A stretch of DNA of 64,000 nt. Source: Hymenobacter elongatus (GTDB lineage: Bacteria > Bacteroidota > Bacteroidia > Cytophagales > Hymenobacteraceae). The DNA is taken from NCBI RefSeq assembly GCF_004745955.1, contig NZ_SRLD01000005.1:104719-168718 (forward strand), in the 5' to 3' direction. Shown one piece after another: positions 17,185 through 25,621 of the stretch. Both the position numbers and the translations under genes were made by a program. Positions within the stretch are counted from its first letter, which is position 1, and each line of letters begins with the position of its first letter. The notes beneath the pieces were generated by a model. That model ran no database searches. It had not been told where the DNA came from and saw only the letters and a program-made list of their open reading frames with translations.

Positions 17185-17192
17185 TAGGTTTG
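17185..17192 (+). promoter_or_regulatory. Candidate -7 box, TAGGTTTG
   Basis: TAGGTTTG matches TAnnTTTG and ends 31 bases before the DinB-family ATG, suggesting that this gene has its own promoter downstream of the WYL regulator. The -33 element is not obvious. Confidence 0.4.
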
Positions 17193-17223
17193 GAGCATCA
17201 TTCACCCCAACCCATTCCCGCAT

Positions 17224-17745
17224 ATGCACACGGCCATACGTTGCCCCGTTGCCCAAGCCCTGCTACCCGAAATTGACTACGAGCTAGGCCTGACCCGCCG
17301 CCTGCTGGAGCGCCTGCCCGAAGACCGGCTTGGCTGGCAGCCGCACCCCAAATCGATGACGCTGGCCCACTTGGCGGGGCACACTGCCAACTTGCTGGGC
17401 GGCATCGACAGCACGCTTCGCACCACGGAGCTGGACCTGGCAACGTACGGCAGCCTGCAGCCGGGGCCGGCCACTTCCCGGGCCGAGGTGTTGGAACGGC
17501 TGGCCACCAATGGGGCCGCCGCCCGCACGGCCCTGACCAGCGCCGCTCCCGAAAGCCTGACGGAAACCTGGACGCTGCGGCACGGCGAACAGGTGATTCT
17601 GCGCCACTCCCGGGCCGAAATCGTGCGGCACCTCATCAGCCACCTCATTCATCACCGGGGCCAGCTCAGCGTATATCTGCGGTTGCTGGAGGTACCGGTG
17701 CCGTACCTGTACGGTCCGTCGGCCGACGAAGCTACCCCGAGCTAG
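17224..17745 (+). CDS. DinB-family putative metalloenzyme
   Basis: A 173-residue four-helix-bundle protein. Metal-ligand histidines fit H50 in LAHLAGHTANL and the pair in HLISHLIHHRGQL near the C-terminus. DinB/YfiT proteins are soluble metal-binding enzymes, several of which are thiol S-transferases; the substrate here is unknown. Codon use and GC content are like the neighbours. Position behind the WYL regulator suggests co-regulation. Length and motif spacing are normal for the family. Confidence 0.87.
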   Translation: MHTAIRCPVAQALLPEIDYELGLTRRLLERLPEDRLGWQPHPKSMTLAHLAGHTANLLGGIDSTLRTTELDLATYGSLQPGPATSRAEVLERLATNGAAARTALTSAAPESLTETWTLRHGEQVILRHSRAEIVRHLISHLIHHRGQLSVYLRLLEVPVPYLYGPSADEATPS

Positions 17746-17808
17746 GCTGTTCGGGCAGCAAAATAGAGGAAACGCGCCGTCGGGCATTCTGCGCCGCAAG
17801 CAGAGCGC

Positions 17809-17882
17809 GAGACATCTCGCCTGCACTAGTACACATCTGCTTACCTGGGCACGCGAGATGCTGCGCGGGGCTCCGCATGACG
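17809..17882. repeat. Short type C-like palindromic repeat
   Basis: GCGAGACATCTCGC on the left and GCGAGATGCTGCGC followed by CCGCATGAC on the right recall the GTCATGC and GCATCTC elements of the type C cores at 25273 and 40196, but in reverse orientation and shortened. It lies between the converging DinB and cupin genes. Confidence 0.5.
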
Positions 17883-17898
17883 GTCTTGCGGTTGCTGC

Positions 17899-18297
17899 TC
17901 ACGAGCTTTTGCCCGTGCCGTGGGTAGTAGGCAGTTGCAGGCGCTGCACGGTTTCGCTCTCAAAATCGAACTCAATCAGCACGGCGGGCTCCGCGCCTAC
18001 TACCCAGCCGTCGTGGCCGGGCTCGATGGCCACGGCTTGCGGGGCGACAAACTCCTGCGTGGCCCCATCGGCATACTGAATGGTAATCTGGCCGTGGGCC
18101 AGAAAGCCCACGTGCGCGTGCATGCACAGCGGCGTCCCGACGAGGCTCTTCAGATTCTGGGACCAGCGGAAGCCAACCGGATACACGATGCGCTTCACTC
18201 GTGCGGCCCCTGTGCGCACTACGTCCACTTGCACGCCGCCTATTTCGCGGTGCTCTGCCCCTGGCATCGGCCCTAGTAATGAGTTCAGCTGGTTCAT
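17899..18297 (-). CDS. Cupin-domain protein
   Basis: A 132-residue single cupin barrel. The metal-binding cupin motif appears degenerately as GFRWSQNLKSLVG and CMHAHVGFLAHGQ, with the second motif around APQAVAIEPGHDGWVVG. VKRIVYPVGFRWS is typical of small Bacteroidota cupins annotated without function. No second domain or HTH is present. It is transcribed from a start 43 bases upstream of nothing recognisable; the next gene upstream on this strand has its own terminator. The substrate is unknown. Confidence 0.8.
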   Translation of the reverse strand: MNQLNSLLGPMPGAEHREIGGVQVDVVRTGAARVKRIVYPVGFRWSQNLKSLVGTPLCMHAHVGFLAHGQITIQYADGATQEFVAPQAVAIEPGHDGWVVGAEPAVLIEFDFESETVQRLQLPTTHGTGKSS

Positions 18298-18490
18298 AGG
18301 TCAGATTTTGTAACTCGATGAATAGACGAAAACGACGTGCATACTTTACTTGCCGGCTTACCGGCGGCTGGTTCCAGGCCATGCCCGATGCGCCGCCAAG
18401 CCGTAGCTCAATATAGAGCTTTAGCGCCGACTAACCAGTGCGCTTGTTCAAGTCCTGTTTTCCTATCCAGAAAAGACAATTTGCCGGCAC

Positions 18491-18526
18491 AAAAAAGGCT
18501 CCGACACGTGTCGGAGCCTTTTTTTG
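18491..18526. terminator. Bidirectional intrinsic terminator
   Basis: AAAAAAGGCTCCGACAC pairs perfectly with GTGTCGGAGCCTTTTTT. There are T runs on both strands. It lies 30 bases past the stop codon of the STAS-like gene on the minus strand. Confidence 0.88.
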
Positions 18527-18556
18527 TGGCGGGTGGGCAGCTACACACTTGCCGAA

Positions 18557-18973
18557 TCAGGCCGTCTGCCGGGCTTGCCGCAGCCACTCCTGGGCGTGCG
18601 CTACGTCGCCGAACGTGTGCATGTGAAAATAGCTGCCAATGCTGGTGTGCATCGCCTGAGCCGACATAGCCGCCAACGACTCGGAGCTCACGACGTGGGC
18701 AAAATGGGTAAGCCCGGCGGCAATGGCCCGGGGCGTCCAGTCCGTAGCAATCCACTCGACGGCATGATCCCAGGGGCCAACTACCAAGCTGTTATCATTG
18801 AGCAGCAGCGCGCAGCTGTTTTCTTGCAGAATTTCCAGGCACGCGTTGGCACCCGCCACGATACCGGCGTGGGTCTGGTAGCCAACCCAGTTATTGTACA
18901 CTACCTGCTTCTCCGCGTCGTATTCGATGGTCAGATATACTTTGCCGAAAGCATTACTTATCTCTTTTCTCAT
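18557..18973 (-). CDS. STAS/SpoIIAA-like protein
   Basis: The start at 18973 (MRKEISNAFGKVYLTIEYD) gives 138 residues; an ATG three codons upstream is also possible. The pattern of a strand with YLTIEYDAEKQVVYNNWVG, a helix, a buried ALLLNDNSLVVGPWDHAVEW segment and the C-terminal YFHMHTFGDVAHAQEWLR agrees with the STAS/SEC14-like (SpoIIAA-like) family common in Hymenobacter and relatives. Such domains bind partner proteins or small ligands. No partner kinase or phosphatase is adjacent. Function is unassigned. Confidence 0.72.
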   Translation of the reverse strand: MRKEISNAFGKVYLTIEYDAEKQVVYNNWVGYQTHAGIVAGANACLEILQENSCALLLNDNSLVVGPWDHAVEWIATDWTPRAIAAGLTHFAHVVSSESLAAMSAQAMHTSIGSYFHMHTFGDVAHAQEWLRQARQTA

Positions 18974-19097
18974 TGGGCGCAAGATAGCTAGGTCGGGTGT
19001 TGTAACGCTATGTCAACCTTAATAAAAACGCCGCATTCGGCACAAGCTCAACCGTAAGCCCACAGCTGCCGAAGGCTATTCAAAAGCGGTAAGTGGC

Positions 19098-19685
19098 TTA
19101 CTTTTTGGCCGCTACGACTTCCACCACGGTGTTGGCCGGCAAGGGGATTTCGCGGGAGGTCTGAAACTCCGGAATTTTGTCGGCATTCTCTTCTACGCGG
19201 CGCTGCACGACGCGCAGCAGGCGGCCGCCCACGTTCATCACGGCCAGGTCGTAGCTGGTGCCGGAGCCGGGGTCGTAGCTGCGAAAACCCATCAGCATGT
19301 CGCTGGGGAAGCCAGCCAGCTTGGCCTTTTCCTTGTCCACCACGTCGGGCTTGCCGCTGAACTGGCCTAAGTCGATATCCTGCGGCTTCGCACCTTTCAG
19401 CACCAGATGGGCGGCGGTTTTGCGGTCTTCGGAGGCAGCTCCTGGCTTGAAGCGGAAGCTGACAGCCACGGTTTCGGTGGTGGCGGCAGCGGCCAGCGCG
19501 GGGGCAGGTGTGGCAGCAGCGGCGGCGGTTGTATCGGCAGCAGCGGCGGCCGGTGCTTCGATGGTCGGGGCCGTGGTGGCAGCCGGCGCAGTGCCGGGCT
19601 GCTCGGCAGCAGGAGGCGTTTGGTTGCAGCCAGCCAGTAGCACCACCGCCGTAGCCAAGGTCGTCAGGGAGGAAAATTTCATCAT
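19098..19685 (-). CDS. Lipoprotein of unknown function
   Basis: A 195-residue protein with a type II signal peptide and lipobox LLAGC (Cys near residue 20). A ~60-residue linker of Ala, Thr and Pro follows. A compact C-terminal domain (about 85-195) contains KTAAHLVLKGAKPQDIDLGQ, FPSDMLMGFRSYDPGSGTSY, DLAVMNVGGRLLRVVQRRV and a final strand. It is presumably anchored in the inner or outer membrane facing the periplasm. No family was recognised. The linker suggests that the domain reaches away from the membrane. Confidence 0.75.
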   Translation of the reverse strand: MMKFSSLTTLATAVVLLAGCNQTPPAAEQPGTAPAATTAPTIEAPAAAAADTTAAAAATPAPALAAAATTETVAVSFRFKPGAASEDRKTAAHLVLKGAKPQDIDLGQFSGKPDVVDKEKAKLAGFPSDMLMGFRSYDPGSGTSYDLAVMNVGGRLLRVVQRRVEENADKIPEFQTSREIPLPANTVVEVVAAKK

Positions 19686-19892
19686 CGTGCGGAAATAAGC
19701 GAAAAACAGGGAGTTAATTTGGGCCCATAAGGATACGCATTATTGCCCTGGCAAGCACTTCTGAGCGGGAAAACCGTTTCCGTATTTCGTTCTGGTGGGG
19801 TTCCGCAAAGCAAAGCTTTTCATCTCAGCCACTAGTTGCGGCCCCTGTACATTTCCTCAAAGCGGCTGCGTCCATTCGCTGTCCACGGCAAA

Positions 19893-19923
19893 GCAAAAAG
19901 CCTCCCCACCGGAAGGCTTTTGC
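19893..19923. terminator. Hairpin terminator
   Basis: GCAAAAAGCCT pairs with AGGCTTTTGC around CCCCACCGGA. On the minus strand it is followed by a T run, and it lies about 60 bases after the small acidic ORF at 19983, which supports that ORF as a real transcription unit. Confidence 0.75.
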
Positions 19924-19982
19924 ATGCAAACCGAGTCAGTTCACCTTAGTACAAACCGGGCCTGACGCCCCACCCTACCGTG

Positions 19983-20243
19983 TTACAGTGGATGCGCATC
20001 GGCATTGTTACTAGCGCCAGGGTCCGTAAGCTCTTCAGGGGCTCCTTCGTAGTCGACAGAGTTCGACTCGTCGGCTGAGGCCTCCGGCTCCACCAGAGCA
20101 GGCATTTTCTCTGGCTCCGACCGCGCCGCCTCCGGATCTGAAATAGCGCCGGTTTCGTCGGGAGTCGCCGGGTTGCCGGGCTTGTCTTTGGGGCCTGGGG
20201 AAGCGGTTGGTAGCCCAAATGCTGTAGAGGATGCGGATTTCAT
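19983..20243 (-). CDS. Small acidic, disordered protein (hypothetical)
   Basis: An 86-residue frame starting at 20243 (MKSASSTAFGLPTASPGPKD). It is rich in Pro, Glu, Asp, Ser and Ala, with no hydrophobic core, so it is probably unfolded. It shows no homology I recognise. In favour of a real gene are the terminator just downstream and the lack of any competing gene in the 19686-20505 interval. Against it are low complexity and absence of a visible ribosome-binding site. Confidence 0.45.
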   Translation of the reverse strand: MKSASSTAFGLPTASPGPKDKPGNPATPDETGAISDPEAARSEPEKMPALVEPEASADESNSVDYEGAPEELTDPGASNNADAHPL

Positions 20244-20505
20244 AAGCTGCACGGAAATTGATGGGGTCAGGTACTGCTTTCATCAACGGAAAGCCCGCGC
20301 CTTGGTTGAGGTGTGGCAAGCCTCGCCAGGCTGAGCTTGCCGGACTATGCGGGGTGCCATGCGCTGGAACCATGATACTACTTGGCCGCAAAAGGCATGT
20401 TCCAACAAAGCAGCTACCGGCTCTGGTTTCCCGTATCAGCAGTAACTCTGGCCAGCCAGGCAACGGCGAGCCTACCCCGTGCCACCGGAATTAGCGGCTT
20501 ATTTT

Positions 20506-23500
20506 ATGAAATTGTTGCTTTTCCGGCGTATTCTGCTGTCTGGACTTGTGCTGGTGCTAGTGGTGCTGGGAGTAGCCGGCTGGCTGCTGGGCACCCACTT
20601 TGGCCGGCAGCATCTGGAGCGCTGGGTACGGCAGCAGCTCACGCGCAACTCCGAGCTGGTGCTGGCTCCATTTGAGGTTTCGCTCTCGCCCTGGCGGGAT
20701 TTTCCGCATCTCACGGCTTCCATTCAGCATTTTAGTCTAACCGATACCTCCTTCCGACAGCAGCACCCGGTGCTGCGCATCGGCCGCGCCGATTTGCGGC
20801 TGCAGCTCAGCAGCCTGCTGCGGGGTCAGATCCGAATTACCCGCTTAACCGTGCGGGATGTAGATTTTCAGGAACGGGTCGATTCGTTGGGCCACAGCTG
20901 GGGGCTGCACGGCAAGCGGCGGCACACCAGCACCGGTGCCGACCCACCGCTCGACCTGGAGTTGGACTCACTACTGGTGCACAACTTCCGCATCCGGACC
21001 CGCAACGACTACGCACACAGCGCTTTTGGGGCGCAAGTGCGGCACGCGCGCCTCACGGCTGCGAGCAGCCGAGGCGTGTTGCGGGCGCGCGGCACGCTTG
21101 TCGGGGAGCTAAGCTATTTGCGCAGCAGCCGGGGCACCCTCTTCGAGCACGAGCCCGTGTGGGCGGCCGTTAAGTATGAGTTGACATTTAAAAAACGGCA
21201 GGGCCGGCTGTACAACACCCGGGCTACGCTCAACGGCGACACCATCCGCATCAGGGGCACGCACACGACGGTGGCCAACAAGCCCGGCACCCAGCTGCAG
21301 TTTCAGTTCGACGGCCAGCAGCCCCTGATGGAAATTCTGCGCACCGCGCTACCGCCCAACCTCACGTCTTTCCTGGCCGGCGCTACCAGTTCCAGCAAGG
21401 CCCGTATCCGCTACACGATTTCGGGCCTGACGGGCCCCACTTCCCGCCCTCGCAATACCTTGATTTTTAGCCTGCTGCGCGCCCATCTCCGTTGGCCCGG
21501 CTCCACCCGCCGCATCGACCACTGGGATCTGAGCGCCACCTACGACAACGGGCCGGCCCACAACCCAACGACGACAGAACTCTCGGTGCGGCGCTGCCGG
21601 ATTTATTCCTCCGCCGGCCAGCTGAACGTAGCCCTGACCCTGCGCGATTTTACCCGTCCCTTCGTAACGGGCCGCCTGCGTGGGCGCACCGAGCTGCCCC
21701 AGCTGGCCGCTGTGCTGCTGCCGGGACAGTGGCAGGCGCGCCACGGCACGGCCGAAATGGATATTCGGCTGCACGGCCTGCTTCCACCCTTGGATGATGG
21801 CAGTAAACCACTGCCGGCCCAGAAAAGCATGTCGGTGCGGGGCAGCGTTACCTTGCGCGATGCGGCTTTCGTGGTTCTCAGCCGCCAAGCCAACTTCTCG
21901 GAGCTGAACGTGCGGGTAGGCCTGCGGGATAGTGTCTGGACGCTTTCGGAAGCTTCCGGCGTGCTGGACCGGATGCGGTTTCAGGCTTCAGCCACCACTA
22001 CTCACCTGTTCGATTACATCACGGGCCAGCAGCTGACGATGCGGGCCACCGGCAATTTCGCTGTTGACGAGCTACGGGTGCAGCGGCTGCGGGAGCTGCT
22101 GCAGCCACCCGTCGCCATGGCGCGTCGCCGCGCCGCTACCGCTGCCATCAAGCTGGCCACGCTGGGCGGCAGCCTGATTCCGCCGGGTGTGCGCCTGAAC
22201 GTGGGCCTGCGCTGCAACCGCCTTATTCTGGCCGCCGACACCATGGAGCAGCTGGCCGTGACGGTGCGGCACGACGGCCAGCGCGTAGAGCTGCAGAATC
22301 TGGCCGGGCGGGTATGGGGAGCCGATGTGCGCGGTCGGGTTTCGTGGCCCACCGATACGCTGCAACAGGTGGCTCCCATTCAGTTTGCGCTGGGCGTACA
22401 TTTCGATACGATCAACTACCGGCAGCTGGTGGCCCGCTTGTCGCGCCCACCCCGGCGCTCGGCCAAAGCCCCGGCTAGTCCGGCCCTGCGCGAGCTACTG
22501 CTGGCAGCCAACGGGCAGCTGACCTGCGACATTACGACCGTGGTGCTGCCCGCCGGCGAAAACCTGCGGCAGCTGCGGCTGAAGCTTTTCAAAACCGGCT
22601 CGGAGCTGCGCCTGCCCACGCTGGACTTTTCAACTACCCGGGGCGGCTCGGGCCATGCCTCGGCCGTGGTGCGGGTGGCCGGCACCCAGCTAACGGCCGC
22701 CGACGTGGACCTGAATCTGCATTATAGCCGACTGGATGTGCAGGGGCTGCTGCTGCTATTGGCCAGCCTCAATCCGGAGGACAAATCGGTGCCGTTGCCC
22801 CTCAACCGCGTGGTGAAGCGGGCCGAGCGACGCGCCCGGCGACAGCAGCAGGCAGAAGGCTCGATTCTGACCAATGGAATTCTGCGGGCCGTGGTGCACG
22901 TGCAGGCCGACCGGGTGAACTACGGAGCCGTGCGGGGCCGCCGCTTCGAGCTGGTGTCGCACCTGCGCAACGGCGTGGCCCGCGTCGACAACTGCTCCCT
23001 ACAGGCGTTTCAGGGCCAGATTGAGCTGAGCGGGCAGATGCTGCTCAACGTTGACCGACAGCACCATCCATTGCACGTGCAGATGCGGCTGCGCGACATT
23101 CAGCTGCCCGATCTTTTTGCTGCCGGCACCGCTATTGGCCTCACCGTGCCCGACCGGACCAACATTCGGGGCAGTATGCGCTGCGTGGCCGATGTGCGCA
23201 CCGACCTCGACTCGACCTTCCTGCCGCGCCTCGACCAGACGATGGGCTACCTGAAAACGGACCTTCGCAACCTGGAGCTGCTCAACATCGAAGCCCTGGC
23301 GCAGGCGCTGAAATTTATGCGCGAAGAGCGCACCAACCACCTGTTCTTCGAGCCCTTCAGCAGTGAGTTCGTCCTCAACCGCGGGGAGGTGCTGATTCCC
23401 AACCTGGACCTGAACAGCAACCTGAGCAACCTGCAAATCAGTGGCAACTACTTTCTCGATGGCCGCGCCGACCTCTATATCGGCCTGAACCCGATGCAGG

Positions 23501-23736
23501 CGCTGTTTGGCGACAACGACAAGCGCATTGAGCGTATCCAGCAAAACGAGCCGCTGCGCCGTCCCAACCACAAGCTCACCTATCTGAACCTGCAACGCCC
23601 AACAGCTGGCAGCCGCTACGCGGTGCGGCTATTCAAGGGCCCCGAGCAACGCCAGCAGCAGTCGGTGCTGCGTCAGCAGCTGCGCCAAATCATGATCATG
23701 CAGCGCCTGGATACTACGTTGCAGCTGCTGCGCTGA
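20506..23736 (+). CDS. Large AsmA-like protein
   Basis: The start at 20506 (MKLLLFRRILLSGLVLVLVV) gives 1076 residues. An N-terminal signal anchor (about 5-28) is followed by an AsmA N-terminal domain (HFGRQHLERWVRQQL, LAPFEVSLSPWRDFPHL, LRIGRADLRLQLSSLLRG). A long repetitive beta-strand region of the Vps13/TamB-like bridge type follows. The C-terminal domain includes LDQTMGYLKTDLRNLELLNI, ALKFMREERTNHLFFEPF and YFLDGRADLYIGLNP. Such proteins sit in the inner membrane, span the periplasm and are implicated in phospholipid transport to, or homeostasis of, the outer membrane. It is a single-gene unit bounded downstream by palindromic repeats. Confidence 0.85.
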   Translation: MKLLLFRRILLSGLVLVLVVLGVAGWLLGTHFGRQHLERWVRQQLTRNSELVLAPFEVSLSPWRDFPHLTASIQHFSLTDTSFRQQHPVLRIGRADLRLQLSSLLRGQIRITRLTVRDVDFQERVDSLGHSWGLHGKRRHTSTGADPPLDLELDSLLVHNFRIRTRNDYAHSAFGAQVRHARLTAASSRGVLRARGTLVGELSYLRSSRGTLFEHEPVWAAVKYELTFKKRQGRLYNTRATLNGDTIRIRGTHTTVANKPGTQLQFQFDGQQPLMEILRTALPPNLTSFLAGATSSSKARIRYTISGLTGPTSRPRNTLIFSLLRAHLRWPGSTRRIDHWDLSATYDNGPAHNPTTTELSVRRCRIYSSAGQLNVALTLRDFTRPFVTGRLRGRTELPQLAAVLLPGQWQARHGTAEMDIRLHGLLPPLDDGSKPLPAQKSMSVRGSVTLRDAAFVVLSRQANFSELNVRVGLRDSVWTLSEASGVLDRMRFQASATTTHLFDYITGQQLTMRATGNFAVDELRVQRLRELLQPPVAMARRRAATAAIKLATLGGSLIPPGVRLNVGLRCNRLILAADTMEQLAVTVRHDGQRVELQNLAGRVWGADVRGRVSWPTDTLQQVAPIQFALGVHFDTINYRQLVARLSRPPRRSAKAPASPALRELLLAANGQLTCDITTVVLPAGENLRQLRLKLFKTGSELRLPTLDFSTTRGGSGHASAVVRVAGTQLTAADVDLNLHYSRLDVQGLLLLLASLNPEDKSVPLPLNRVVKRAERRARRQQQAEGSILTNGILRAVVHVQADRVNYGAVRGRRFELVSHLRNGVARVDNCSLQAFQGQIELSGQMLLNVDRQHHPLHVQMRLRDIQLPDLFAAGTAIGLTVPDRTNIRGSMRCVADVRTDLDSTFLPRLDQTMGYLKTDLRNLELLNIEALAQALKFMREERTNHLFFEPFSSEFVLNRGEVLIPNLDLNSNLSNLQISGNYFLDGRADLYIGLNPMQALFGDNDKRIERIQQNEPLRRPNHKLTYLNLQRPTAGSRYAVRLFKGPEQRQQQSVLRQQLRQIMIMQRLDTTLQLLR

Positions 23737-23775
23737 ACGGAGCTTCTGCAACGCTGGCTTATGACAGATGGACAA

Positions 23776-23924
23776 TATAGCGGTTTCGCGAACCGTAGAC
23801 ACCCGATGTAGAGACGCGTAGTCGCGTCTCATCGTTGAACGAAACCGTGCAGGCGGCGCGGCCGACAAGACGCGAATACGCGTCTCTACATCAGCCGGGT
23901 TGCACCGTTCACGAAACCTCTATA
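23776..23924. repeat. Palindromic repeat, outer type I with inner type A
   Basis: TATAGCGGTTTCGCGAACCG on the left and CACCGTTCACGAAACCTCTA on the right form the outer arms. GATGTAGAGACGCG and CGCGTCTCTACATC form the inner arms. It is closely related to 11012, which has the same combination. Confidence 0.85.
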
Positions 23925-24036
23925 AGCAAGGCAATCGTCCTGTTGAGCGCAGCCGAAGCTTGCCATTTCCCGAACACGCTCTACACTATGGCGTGATAGG
24001 ACGGAGGCAAACTTACCCGAAACAGAACAGAGTATT

Positions 24037-24125
24037 TAGAGCGGTTTCGGGGTCAATGGCTAGTAGCGCGAACTGTGTAGTTCGCGCTACTGCTGCTCCG
24101 TACACGGATTCCGAAACCGCTCTAA
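24037..24125. repeat. Palindromic repeat, outer type II with inner type B
   Basis: TTAGAGCGGTTTCGGGGTC and TTCCGAAACCGCTCTAA form the outer arms around TAGTAGCGCGAACTGTG and TAGTTCGCGCTACTG. The length is 89 bp. The same pairing of outer and inner types occurs at 44137. With the repeat at 23776 it fills most of the 23737-24221 intergenic region. Confidence 0.85.
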
Positions 24126-24221
24126 GGACCGTATCCACGCGGCTTTTCCTGAAAAGATGCTTTTTTTATGCTGGCAAAGCCCGCACATTTGCTCTATTTT
24201 CATCTCTCTACTTCCCCGCTA

Positions 24222-25241
24222 ATGCCCCATTTTCACCGCCGCTCTGCCCGCCGCTGGCTGGCCACCACGGCTCTGTTTCTGCTCGCGCCTACCCTACTTT
24301 TTGCCTGGGGCACCTGGGGACATGAGCGCATCAACCGCGCCGCCGTCTTGGCCTTGCCCCCGGCGCTGCGCACGTTTTTTTACAACCATATCGACTTCAT
24401 GGTGCAGGAGTCAGTAGTGCCGGATCTGCGCAAGTACACGCTCAGCGACAAAGCCGAAGGTCCGCGCCATTTTATCGATCTGGAGGACTACGGCAACCAG
24501 CCCATCAGCCAGCTGCCCCAAACCTCGATCGAAGCATACGCCAAATACGAGCCTGCCTTTCTGGACAAAAGCGGCCGGCTGCCCTGGTTTATTCAGGATA
24601 TGCTGGGCAAGCTCACGCAAGCCATGAAAAACGGCCGCAAGGAAGAAATCCTCTTCGTTGCCGCCGACCTGGGCCACTACCTCGGCGACGCCACCCAGCC
24701 CCTGCACACGTCCTCCAACCACGACGGGCAGCTCACGGGCCAGAAGGGCATTCATGCCTTCTACGAGTCGCAGATGGTGGAAAAATTCGGTAGTACTTAC
24801 AACTTCAAGCTGCGGGAACCCCGCCTGATTCAGGACCCCGTGGCCGAAACCTGGCGGCTGATTGCCCAAAGCCACGCTTCGGCCGATACGCTGCTGGCCA
24901 TTGAGAAAAAGCTGCAGGCCGAAACGCCCGCCGCCGCGATGTTCGAAACGGACGCGCAAGGCCAGGTGAAGAAGAACGTCTTCAACAGCAACGTGCGGTC
25001 GGCGGCCTACACGGAGAGCTTCCATAAAGCGCTGCGGCACATGGAGGAGCGGCAGCTGCGCACGGCCGCGCAGGCGGCAGCCAACTACTGGTATACGGCC
25101 TGGATAAATGCCGGCCAGCCCGACCTCAGCAAGCTCGATACTGACTACACCACCCGCAGTAGCCAATCCAATCTGAAAGAAGAGCTGCGCCTGCTCAAGA
25201 CCGGTAAGCTGGTTGATTTCTCCTCCTTCAAAGAGTTTTAA
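24222..25241 (+). CDS. Secreted zinc-dependent phospholipase C / S1-P1 nuclease-like enzyme
   Basis: The start at 24222 gives 339 residues; the extension to 24168 lacks signal character. A signal peptide ends before W29-G-T-W-G-H; in this fold the new N-terminal Trp and an early His bind zinc. Further ligands lie in ADLGHYLGDATQPLHTSSNHDG (about 152-173; H, D and H) and in the helix with FHKALRHMEERQL. The all-helical trinuclear-zinc fold is shared by bacterial phospholipase C and S1/P1 nucleases, so the substrate, phospholipid or nucleic acid, is open. It is exported to the periplasm or outside. Confidence 0.82.
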   Translation: MPHFHRRSARRWLATTALFLLAPTLLFAWGTWGHERINRAAVLALPPALRTFFYNHIDFMVQESVVPDLRKYTLSDKAEGPRHFIDLEDYGNQPISQLPQTSIEAYAKYEPAFLDKSGRLPWFIQDMLGKLTQAMKNGRKEEILFVAADLGHYLGDATQPLHTSSNHDGQLTGQKGIHAFYESQMVEKFGSTYNFKLREPRLIQDPVAETWRLIAQSHASADTLLAIEKKLQAETPAAAMFETDAQGQVKKNVFNSNVRSAAYTESFHKALRHMEERQLRTAAQAAANYWYTAWINAGQPDLSKLDTDYTTRSSQSNLKEELRLLKTGKLVDFSSFKEF

Positions 25242-25272
25242 GCTGCTCTCCTACTGCTCCAGCAGAATACTA

Positions 25273-25400
25273 GGAGCGTGTTTGGAATTTTGATGTTTGG
25301 GTCATGCTGAGCAAAGTCGAAGCATCTCTACCGCTTCGCAGAATGGCTCTGACAAAGCGGTAGAGATGCTTCGACTTTGCTCAGCATGACGTTGTGAATT
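25273..25400. repeat. Palindromic repeat, inner type C
   Basis: GTCATGCTGAGCAAAGTCGA with the following GAAGCATCTCTACCGCTT (25301-25336) pairs perfectly with 25355-25390. On the left is the outer segment GAGCGTGTTTGGAATTTTG, whose counterpart on the right has decayed. The same outer and inner types occur at 40196. Confidence 0.85.
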
Positions 25401-25569
25401 GATTGCACCGGCTTCCTGAATGCTGCCAAATCTGTTTGAATATTGGGAAATAAGTAACACTGGCTACGCAGCACTATAACGAATATACTATCAGCTAAAA
25501 AACAGCAAAACCCTTCCACCAAAGCTTCCTAAACATAACTCTTCACTCTTATGGCAAGCAGCAAACAGC

Positions 25570-25605
25570 AATAGCCGTGTAAAATAATTTACACGGCTAT
25601 TTTTA
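25570..25605. terminator. Bidirectional hairpin terminator after asnA
   Basis: AATAGCCGTGTAAA pairs with TTTACACGGCTATT around ATAA, and A/T-rich flanks follow on both strands. It begins 17 bases beyond the asnA stop codon. Confidence 0.75.
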
Positions 25606-25621
25606 TACGACGGCGCAGCGG

